Under the pieces are notes generated by a model. It did not search any database, was not told the origin of the DNA, and saw nothing but the letters and a program-made list of their open reading frames with translations. Position numbers and translations under genes: made by a program. Below are positions 1 to 5,605 of a stretch of DNA of 7,868 bases, one piece after another. The stretch's first letter is position 1. Every line of letters begins with the position of its first letter. Source of the DNA: Bacteroidota bacterium (GTDB lineage Bacteria > Bacteroidota > Bacteroidia > Bacteroidales > VadinHA17); NCBI GenBank assembly GCA_012838685.1, contig DUOU01000219.1, forward strand, positions 1 through 7,868, read 5' to 3'.

Positions 1-504
1 AGGGATGGGCTGATGGTTCCCTTGCTGGCGAATCCGGTGACGGTTGTTGAGTCTACCGCCGTATGGCAAAAGACCAATGTTATGCTTACCCCGATCTCGG
101 TGTTTTCTTTTTTGTTGATAATTGTTCTGATTCTGAGCGCTACTCTCAAATCAAAGTTGGCTAACAACATAATGGATATAATCATATTCTTTCTTTTCTC
201 GGTTTTGGCGGTAATGATCTTCTTTTTCAACTTCTTTACCGACCATATCCAGATGAGGGGAAATATGCACATTCTCTGGCTCAGCCCGTTTGTCATAACC
301 TCCCTGATAGCGTTGATACTGGATAAGGAATTTTTATGGTCGTTTAGGACGGCATTTGTCTTTACCATCATTTTCACCGCCTTAGCGATTATTTTGCCAA
401 AATTGATAAATCCCGCCTTTATACCGTTGTCGCTTATACTCGCGGTCCGTAGTTTGGTGAGGGGGAAGTATCCGTGGAACCCGTTGAAGTTAGAGGCCAT
501 TTAA
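1..504 (+). CDS. C-terminal part of a multi-pass membrane protein, probably DUF4105 family (5' end outside window)
   Basis: The frame is open from the first base (codons 1-4 read R-D-G-L before the first Met at 13), so this is most likely the tail of a longer protein, not a 163-residue gene starting at 13. It ends with TAA at 502-504. Numbering from Met at 13, hydrophobic segments lie at about 27-45, 54-75, 88-104, 108-127 and 133-147, giving four or five membrane helices. Between the second and third sits T-D-H followed by N-M-H-I-L-W-L-S-P, and near the end a P-K-L-I-N-P-A-F-I-P-L stretch then an Arg. This pattern matches my memory of the C-terminal membrane part of Bacteroidota DUF4105 proteins (TDH...NxxLLWxxP). 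As I recall, a DUF4105 protein has been linked to lipoprotein N-acylation in Bacteroides (Lnb); the catalytic ectodomain would lie left of the window, so function cannot be judged here. It is 100 nt from moxR and probably a separate transcription unit. Alternative: an unrelated polytopic protein. Confidence 0.68.
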   Translation, partial: RDGLMVPLLANPVTVVESTAVWQKTNVMLTPISVFSFLLIIVLILSATLKSKLANNIMDIIIFFLFSVLAVMIFFFNFFTDHIQMRGNMHILWLSPFVITSLIALILDKEFLWSFRTAFVFTIIFTALAIILPKLINPAFIPLSLILAVRSLVRGKYPWNPLKLEAI

Positions 505-527
505 CAGAATTTTAACAGTCGTTAACA
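501..527 (+). repeat. Three phased TTAACA copies, the last two partly forming an inverted repeat
   Basis: TTAACA occurs at 501-506, 512-517 and 522-527, with start-to-start spacings of 11 and 10 nt, about one helical turn. The first copy overlaps the stop codon of the upstream gene. The second and third also contain the 5-bp inverted repeat TTAAC (512-516) / GTTAA (521-525) around a 4-nt spacer. This could be a binding site for a regulator of the downstream operon, but in an AT-rich gap it may be chance. Confidence 0.3.
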
Positions 528-604
528 CCAACTTTTAGAAAGGGGTTGTTTCTTCGCGACTGAAAATATATCAGTGTATTTTTTAGTGAATTAATTTAAG
601 TTAT
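505..604 (+). promoter_or_regulatory. Intergenic region likely to carry the bat operon promoter
   Basis: This 100-nt AT-rich gap is the longest non-coding stretch in the window and the only one upstream of moxR big enough for a full promoter. The best Bacteroidota-type match I can find is GTTG at 545-548, 18 nt, then TATATCAG at 567-574, compared with the consensus TTTG / TAnnTTTG at about -33/-7 with 19-21 nt between; the match is weak. No strong GC-rich hairpin with a T-run is visible, so I cannot place a terminator for the upstream gene; AGAAA (537-541) and TTTCT (549-553) could pair but the stem is too short and AT-rich. The moxR start is preceded by an AT-rich stretch without a Shine-Dalgarno site, which is usual in this phylum. 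Confidence 0.35.
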
Positions 605-1600
605 ATGGAGCAAGCAGTTGACATTCGTCTCTTAAACGAAAAAATCGAGAGAGAAAGCTCTTTCGTCGATATTATCCGTCTTGAAATGGGCAAGGTAATT
701 GTCGGCCAGAAACATCTGATCGACTCCCTGATGATAGGTCTATTGTCGGATGGACATATTCTCCTGGAGGGAGTTCCCGGGTTGGCGAAGACATTGGCCA
801 TTAAGTCATTGGCATCAATAATAGACGCCAAGTTCAGCAGAATACAGTTCACACCTGACCTGCTGCCGGCAGACCTTATAGGCACAATGATCTATTCACA
901 GAAAAAAGAGGAATTTATCGTGAAGACAGGCCCTGTTTTCGCGAATTTTATACTTGCCGACGAGATCAACCGTTCTCCCGCTAAGGTGCAGAGCGCCCTG
1001 CTCGAGGCTATGCAGGAGAGACAGATAACCATTGGCGACAAGACATTCAAGCTTGAGGAGCCGTTCCTGGTCCTGGCGACCCAAAACCCGATAGAGCAGG
1101 AGGGAACCTATCCATTGCCCGAGGCGCAGGTTGACAGGTTCATGATGAAGGTGGTTATAGATTATCCCACAATAGAGGAGGAGAGATTGATAGTCAGGGA
1201 AAATCTGGCCAAGGAGTTCCCGAAAATTTCGCCGGTGCTGAAGACCTCAGAGATAATCAAGGCCCGCTCCGTGGTCAGGGAGGTCTATATGGACGAAAAA
1301 ATAGAGAACTATATCCTCGATATCGTTTTTGCTACGCGCGTTCCGGAAAAATATGGACTTGGAGCCCTTAAAAACATGATTTCGTATGGTGCCTCCCCAA
1401 GAGCATCCATCAGCCTGGCCCTGGCGGCCAAGGCTTTCGCCTTTATTCGCCGCCGCGGTTATGTTATCCCCGAAGATGTAAGGGCCGTCTGTATGGATGT
1501 AATGCGGCACAGGATAGGTCTTACCTATGAGGCTGAAGCCGAGAACATGACCCAGGATAATATTATTTCGGAGGTGCTAAACGTGGTGGAAGTTCCATAA
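605..1600 (+). CDS. moxR: MoxR-family AAA+ ATPase, first gene of the bat operon
   Basis: Cytoplasmic AAA+ ATPase of 331 residues, normal for the family. MoxR proteins are thought to act as ATP-driven chaperones that mature or insert metal into vWA-domain partners encoded beside them. Visible motifs: Walker A G-V-P-G-L-A-K-T at 56-63, Walker B I-L-A-D-E at 116-120, the N-R-S-P-A-K-V-Q-S-A-L-L-E-A-M-Q-E helix at 122-138, sensor 1 A-T-Q-N-P at 158-162, the family signature E-G-T-Y-P-L-P-E-A-Q-V-D-R-F at 166-179 with the likely arginine finger R178, and sensor 2 G-A-S-P-R-A at 262-267 (R266). All residues needed for nucleotide binding and hydrolysis are present, so it should be active. The ATG at 605 puts the conserved D-I-R-x-L-N-E-x-I-E-R-E start of Bacteroidota MoxR in place. 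Translation ends with two in-frame stops, TAA TAG. The next gene begins 49 nt on. Likely clients are the three vWA proteins downstream. Confidence 0.95.
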   Translation: MEQAVDIRLLNEKIERESSFVDIIRLEMGKVIVGQKHLIDSLMIGLLSDGHILLEGVPGLAKTLAIKSLASIIDAKFSRIQFTPDLLPADLIGTMIYSQKKEEFIVKTGPVFANFILADEINRSPAKVQSALLEAMQERQITIGDKTFKLEEPFLVLATQNPIEQEGTYPLPEAQVDRFMMKVVIDYPTIEEERLIVRENLAKEFPKISPVLKTSEIIKARSVVREVYMDEKIENYILDIVFATRVPEKYGLGALKNMISYGASPRASISLALAAKAFAFIRRRGYVIPEDVRAVCMDVMRHRIGLTYEAEAENMTQDNIISEVLNVVEVP

Positions 1601-1649
1601 TAGTTCGCCAAAAAAGAAAGTAAATTGAAAAGATATAACAGCTGTTGTT

Positions 1650-2513
1650 GTGGATGCTACCGAATTAATAAAGAAAGTAAGGAAAATTGAGATAAAGACC
1701 AGGGGATTGTCGAGGCAGATCTTCGCCGGAGAATACCATAGCGCCTTTAAGGGCAGGGGTATGGCTTTCAGCGAGGTGCGCGAATACCAGTATGGCGATG
1801 ATATCAGGAATATCGACTGGAACGTTACTGCCCGCTTCAACCATCCCTATGTCAAGATTTTCGAGGAGGAGAGGGAACTGACCGTGATGCTCTTGATTGA
1901 TGTCAGCGGCTCGGGTCTGTTCGGTACCACCAAGGGAACCAAAAGGGAGATAGCCACCGAGATAGCCGCGGTGCTCTCGTTTTCCGCTATCTCAAACAAC
2001 GATAAGATTGGGGTTATATTTTTTACCGACAGGATAGAGAAATTTATTCCGCCGCAAAAGGGCAGAAAACATATTCTCCGCATAATCAGGGAGCTGATAA
2101 GTTTTAAACCGGAAAGCGACAAAACCGACATCTCACAGTCTCTCTCGTTTCTCACAAACGCCATAAAAAAGAGGTGCACGGCCTTCGTTATATCAGATTT
2201 TATCTCGCCGAGGTTCGAGGATGCCCTGAGGATAGCCTCTAAGAAGCACGACGTTGTGGCTATAAGGATATATGATCCACTGGAGAGCGAAATTCCCAAT
2301 GTGGGCTTTATCAAGGTTGCCGATGCAGAATCGGATGAAGAAAAGTGGATAGATACCTCCATGAGGTCGGTTCGGGAAAGTTACTCCGACTGGTGGAGAG
2401 AGCATACCGATAGGGTGACCGCCTCTTTTACCAGATCGGGTGTCGATACGGCGGTGATAAGAACAGATGAGGATTATGTCAAGCCTCTTATAAAAATGTT
2501 TGAAAGGAGGTAG
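1650..2513 (+). CDS. DUF58 protein with vWA-like domain, partner of MoxR
   Basis: Soluble 287-residue DUF58 protein, nearly always found next to a MoxR ATPase. The N-terminal part has the DUF58 landmarks G-E-Y-H-S-A-F-K-G-R-G at 28-38, V-R-E-Y-Q-Y-G-D-D at 43-51 and I-D-W-N-V-T-A-R at 55-62. A vWA-like domain follows, with a complete MIDAS start D-V-S-G-S at 84-88. There is no signal peptide or membrane helix, so it should be cytoplasmic, whereas BatA and BatB look membrane-anchored. The start is GTG at 1650: the frame closes upstream at TGA 1626-1628, there is no ATG between, and the first residues M-D-A-T-E-L-I-K-K-V-R-K-I-E-I-K-T-R-G-L line up with the usual N-terminus of Bacteroidota homologues. 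A perfect 10-bp palindrome, AACAGCTGTT, lies at 1637-1646 just before the start; no Shine-Dalgarno site is seen. Its 3' end carries the Shine-Dalgarno site of the next gene, which starts 2 nt after the stop. Molecular role unknown; inferred to be a MoxR client or adaptor. Confidence 0.93.
   Translation: MDATELIKKVRKIEIKTRGLSRQIFAGEYHSAFKGRGMAFSEVREYQYGDDIRNIDWNVTARFNHPYVKIFEEERELTVMLLIDVSGSGLFGTTKGTKREIATEIAAVLSFSAISNNDKIGVIFFTDRIEKFIPPQKGRKHILRIIRELISFKPESDKTDISQSLSFLTNAIKKRCTAFVISDFISPRFEDALRIASKKHDVVAIRIYDPLESEIPNVGFIKVADAESDEEKWIDTSMRSVRESYSDWWREHTDRVTASFTRSGVDTAVIRTDEDYVKPLIKMFERR
2503..2510 (+). promoter_or_regulatory. Strong Shine-Dalgarno site, AAAGGAGG
   Basis: AAAGGAGG sits inside the last codons of the DUF58 gene (E-R-R) and ends 5 nt before the ATG at 2516, an ideal spacing. 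It supports the start of the next gene and suggests translational coupling to the DUF58 gene. Most other starts in this window lack such a site. Confidence 0.6.
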
Positions 2514-2515
2514 AT

Positions 2516-3550
2516 ATGGGGCGATTAATGGCTGTTTTCACAATTTTGACTCTCTCCGCCGCAAATCTGGTATCGCAGGATATTACCGTCACATCGGGGT
2601 TCGACACCACAAGGATCTATATAGGCGATCAGCTTGATTTCACCGTTGTCGTGGAGCAGCCAAAAGAGGTCGCCCTCGTTATCCCGGTACTGAAAGATAC
2701 TATATGCGATAAGGTTGAGATACTCGCCGGTCCGGTAACCGATACCTCAATAATCGACGATCAGAGAATCAAGGTGATAACAAGATATTTGGTCACCTCA
2801 TTCGATTCCGGCTTTTATGTTTCCCATCCTATATATGTCGATGCCGAGGGTCCGGACGGCACGGCACGCTACTACTCGGGTTACTCCCGGCTCGAAGTTT
2901 CCAGGGTGTCGATAGCTCCGGCCGACACTACCGATGTTATTTACGATATAGCGGCCCCTTATGGTGCTCCCGTCACAATAGAAGAGGCTCTGCCGTGGGT
3001 GCTGCTGGCACTTCTTATAGCATTGGCACTCTACGGTTTGTACAGGTTGATATATTTTATAGTTAAAAAACGGATGAAGAACGGTGAAGAGGAGATAGAA
3101 CTTCCCAGGGAACCCGCGCATGTTATCGCTTTCAGGGAGCTGGAGATTTTGCGTGGCGAAGAGTTGTGGCAAAAGGGGGAGATCAAGGAGTACTATTCGA
3201 GACTTACCGGGATACTGCGACAATATCTTGATAACAGGTATGGGGTCAGCTCACTGGAACTCACAACGGCCGAAACGCTGGAATTACTGGTTAAGTCGGG
3301 TTTCAAAAAAGATGAATCCTATACAAAATTGAAGATGATACTTGACGGTTCCGATTTGGTCAAGTTCGCCAAACATAGACCCGGTAACGAGGTTCATGAG
3401 TCATTTTACGATGAGACCAGGGATTTTGTGGAAGTAACCATGGAAAAACCGGAAACAACGGGGAACGATGATGAGAATAACGACGGGAACGCGAAAAATG
3501 GTGAAGAATCTTCGCTAAAACAGTCAAAAAACAGGGAGGAGAAGAGATGA
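2516..3550 (+). CDS. Unnamed bat-operon protein: signal peptide, periplasmic domain, one TM helix, cytoplasmic helical domain
   Basis: A 344-residue protein at the position where Bacteroidota bat operons carry a conserved gene without an agreed name. A signal peptide covers about residues 1-20 (M-A-V-F-T-I-L-T-L-S-A-A-N-L-V-S, then Q-D-I). Residues 21-155 look like a beta-rich, Ig-like periplasmic domain (I-Y-I-G-D-Q-L-D-F-T-V-V-V near 35-47), recalling the first domain of BatD. A TM helix spans about 159-183, followed by K-K-R-M-K, so the C-terminal part should be cytoplasmic. Residues 198-308 form an alpha-helical domain (A-F-R-E-L-E-I-L, W-Q-K-G-E-I-K-E-Y-Y-S-R-L, L-R-Q-Y-L-D-N-R-Y), which I associate loosely with DUF4381-type proteins beside vWA genes. 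The last 35 residues are charged, Asn/Glu/Lys-rich and probably disordered. The only cysteine is C64. It starts 2 nt after the DUF58 stop with a strong Shine-Dalgarno site and overlaps batA by 4 nt. Probably links cytoplasmic MoxR/DUF58 to periplasmic Bat proteins (inference). Confidence 0.85.
   Translation: MGRLMAVFTILTLSAANLVSQDITVTSGFDTTRIYIGDQLDFTVVVEQPKEVALVIPVLKDTICDKVEILAGPVTDTSIIDDQRIKVITRYLVTSFDSGFYVSHPIYVDAEGPDGTARYYSGYSRLEVSRVSIAPADTTDVIYDIAAPYGAPVTIEEALPWVLLALLIALALYGLYRLIYFIVKKRMKNGEEEIELPREPAHVIAFRELEILRGEELWQKGEIKEYYSRLTGILRQYLDNRYGVSSLELTTAETLELLVKSGFKKDESYTKLKMILDGSDLVKFAKHRPGNEVHESFYDETRDFVEVTMEKPETTGNDDENNDGNAKNGEESSLKQSKNREEKR
3534..3540 (+). promoter_or_regulatory. Shine-Dalgarno site of batA, GGGAGGA
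   Basis: GGGAGGA lies in the 3' end of the preceding gene, 6 nt before the batA ATG at 3547. The start overlaps the previous stop as ATGA (3547-3550), a classic coupling arrangement. The surrounding tail is purine-rich because it encodes Lys/Glu/Arg, so part of the match may come from protein coding. Confidence 0.5.
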
Positions 3551-4539
3551 GAGGGATAACTTTCGCTGTGCCCGACCTGTTGTGGCTCCTTTTGCTGGTT
3601 CCGGCGATGATCGCTTTTTACCTGTGGCGCCAACGCGACAGCCACGCTACCCTTAAAATGCCGGGAATGGATCCTTTCAGGGGGGTGAAGAGAGGTTTCA
3701 GACATTATATGCGTCATATACTGTTCGGTATGCGGACACTTGTAGTGGCCCTGTTGATCATAGCTTTGGCGAGACCGCAGAAATCAGATAGTTACCAGGA
3801 TGTGTCAACCGAGGGGATCGATATTATCCTTGCTGTTGATATCTCGGGCAGTATGTTGGCGCGCGACCTTAAACCTGATAGGTTGGAGGCTTCAAAGGAT
3901 GTGGCGACTCAGTTTATCGCGGGCAGACCGTACGATAGGATAGGCCTGGTGGTCTTCAGCGGCGAGAGTTTTACCCAATGTCCGCTTACAACCGACCATG
4001 CCGTGCTGATAAACCTTATGAGGGAGCTCAAGAGCGGGATGATAGAGGATGGTACCGCTATCGGAAACGGATTGGCGACAGCTGTTAACAGGATAAAAGA
4101 CTCGGAAGCTGTAAGCAAAGTGGTTATACTGCTTACCGATGGTGTCAACAATATGGGCGCGATTGCTCCGCTTACCGCCGCCGAGATCGCAAAGACTTTT
4201 GGCGTGAGGGTTTATACTATAGGGGTAGGATCCATGGGAACCGCTCCCTACCCGGTGCAGACAGCTTTCGGGATCCAGTATATGGATCTGCCCGTTGAAA
4301 TAGACGAAGATGTGCTGAAAGATATTGCCGCCTCTACCGGTGGAAAATATTTCAGGGCAACGGATAACAATAGCCTGCTCAAGGTGTACGAAGAGATTGA
4401 CCAGTTGGAAAAATCGAAGATCGATGTGCGGCAGTTCATTAAAAAGGAGGAACTGTTCATGCCCTTTGCCGTCGCGGCTTTGATCCTCCTTTTCATAGAT
4501 CTGTTGGCAAGGCTGACTATATTTAGAAATATATCATAA
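3547..4539 (+). CDS. batA: BatA, membrane-anchored vWA protein
   Basis: A 330-residue vWA protein of the Bat system. Hydrophobic helices lie at about 8-27, 57-77 and 303-322. The loop between the first two is rich in Arg, Lys and His, so it should be cytoplasmic, which places the vWA domain (about 90-295) in the periplasm. The MIDAS is complete: D-I-S-G-S at 98-102, T170 in E-D-G-T, and T-D-G at 197-199. The A-R-P-Q motif at 75-78 right after TM2 is typical of BatA and BatB. C145 (in F-T-Q-C-P-L-T-T-D) is the only cysteine. The protein probably binds a divalent metal and a protein partner in the envelope; the partner is unknown. BatA and the following BatB are paralogues, from an ancient tandem duplication. 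A GGAGG followed 8 nt on by an in-frame ATG (M305) lies near the 3' end. The next gene begins 10 nt after the stop. Confidence 0.94.
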   Translation: MRGITFAVPDLLWLLLLVPAMIAFYLWRQRDSHATLKMPGMDPFRGVKRGFRHYMRHILFGMRTLVVALLIIALARPQKSDSYQDVSTEGIDIILAVDISGSMLARDLKPDRLEASKDVATQFIAGRPYDRIGLVVFSGESFTQCPLTTDHAVLINLMRELKSGMIEDGTAIGNGLATAVNRIKDSEAVSKVVILLTDGVNNMGAIAPLTAAEIAKTFGVRVYTIGVGSMGTAPYPVQTAFGIQYMDLPVEIDEDVLKDIAASTGGKYFRATDNNSLLKVYEEIDQLEKSKIDVRQFIKKEELFMPFAVAALILLFIDLLARLTIFRNIS

Positions 4540-4549
4540 CTACTTGGAT

Positions 4550-5590
4550 ATGAATTTATTCAAATTTGCGAACCCTGACATTCTTTACCTGTTGCTGCTG
4601 CTTCCGGTGATGGTTGTCTTGTGGATAATAAATAATATCCGAAGAAAAAAGGCGTTTCTTAAGTTGGGAAATCCCGATCTGGTCAGCGGGTTGATGCCGG
4701 AATTGTCGCTTTTTCGTCCCAACCTCAAGATGCTGTTGGGGATGGTCGCTTTATCCCTGTTGATTGTTGTGGTCGCGCGCCCCCAATTCGGATCCAAGCT
4801 TGAGGAGGTGAAAAAAGAGGGGGTAGAGGTGATTATCGCCCTGGACGTGAGCAATTCGATGCTCGCCGAGGATATCCGGCCAAATCGTCTGGAAAGGGCG
4901 AAACAGGCGCTCTCCAGATTGATAGATAACCTTGAAAACGACAAGATAGGTCTTATTGTTTTCGCGGGCGACGCCTACACGCAGATCCCGATAACAACCG
5001 ATTATATCTCGGCGAAGATGTTTATGTCGACCATCACTCCCGATATGGTGCCGCGCCAGGGCACATCCATAGCTTCAGCGATAAGTTTGGCCATGAAATC
5101 TTTTTCGCCCGGCGAGGATAAAAGCAGGGCTATCATCGTCATAACCGACGGTGAAAACCATTTGGCCGATCCGGTAAGCGCGGCTACCGCCGCCGCGGAG
5201 GCCGGCATCGTTGTTCATACCATTGGTATCGGCTCCGCTGACGGTGTCCCCATACAGATGACGGTCAACGGTCGCCGGGAGTATCTTAAGGATAATGATG
5301 GCAACACCGTGATAACCAAGCTAGATGAGGATGTTTTGCAAAGGGTGGCCATGGCCGGCGGGGGCAGTTATGTCAGGGCCAGCAGTTCAAACCTCGGACT
5401 TGAAGAGGTTTACGGTGAGATACGGAAAATGAAACAACAGGAGATGGAGAGCGTGATGTATACGGAGTACAACGACCAGTTCCAGGTTTTTGTTGCCATA
5501 GCGCTGCTGCTGCTGTTAGCGGATTCGCTTATTATGGACAGAAAAAACAGGAAACTGTCGAAAATCCGCCTTTTTAAAGTAAAAATCTGA
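4550..5590 (+). CDS. batB: BatB, membrane-anchored vWA protein
   Basis: Paralogue of BatA, 346 residues from the ATG at 4550. A TTG at 4544 would add two residues (Met-Asp), but the ATG fits the usual M-x-x-F-x-F-A-N-P start of BatB better; neither has a Shine-Dalgarno site. Helices lie at about 10-28, 60-77 and 311-329. The N-N-I-R-R-K-K loop after TM1 and the very basic C-terminus (M-D-R-K-N-R-K) are cytoplasmic by the positive-inside rule, so the vWA domain (about 90-290) faces the periplasm. MIDAS residues: D-V-S-N-S at 99-103, with Asn where BatA has Gly, T172 in R-Q-G-T, and T-D-G at 199-201. The segment A-R-P-Q-F-G-S-K-L-E-E at 76-86 is characteristic. There is no cysteine. Between the two C-terminal strands it has a longer hairpin than BatA, around the N-G-R-R-E-Y-L-K-D-N-D-G region (240-251). 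It probably works with BatA as a metal-dependent binding partner. Confidence 0.93.
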   Translation: MNLFKFANPDILYLLLLLPVMVVLWIINNIRRKKAFLKLGNPDLVSGLMPELSLFRPNLKMLLGMVALSLLIVVVARPQFGSKLEEVKKEGVEVIIALDVSNSMLAEDIRPNRLERAKQALSRLIDNLENDKIGLIVFAGDAYTQIPITTDYISAKMFMSTITPDMVPRQGTSIASAISLAMKSFSPGEDKSRAIIVITDGENHLADPVSAATAAAEAGIVVHTIGIGSADGVPIQMTVNGRREYLKDNDGNTVITKLDEDVLQRVAMAGGGSYVRASSSNLGLEEVYGEIRKMKQQEMESVMYTEYNDQFQVFVAIALLLLLADSLIMDRKNRKLSKIRLFKVKI

Positions 5591-5605
5591 AACGTTTTGA
5601 TTGGG

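Noticed and set aside
537..553. Inverted repeat AGAAA / TTTCT as a possible terminator after the first gene
   Set aside because: A 5-bp AT-rich stem with a 7-nt loop and no T-run is too weak to call a terminator.
601..885. 94-codon minus-strand open frame opposite the 5' end of moxR
   Set aside because: Antisense to conserved Walker A coding sequence; no family resemblance.
1847..2362. 171-codon minus-strand open frame opposite the DUF58 gene
   Set aside because: It lies wholly within a well-supported DUF58 gene, with Ser/Leu/Ile-rich shadow composition and no recognisable domain.
4790..4801. Adjacent BamHI and HindIII sites (GGATCC then AAGCTT), which look like a cloning polylinker
   Set aside because: They encode G-S-K-L within the conserved A-R-P-Q-F-G-S-K-L-E-E segment of BatB, and the reading frame runs through undisturbed, so they are natural sequence.
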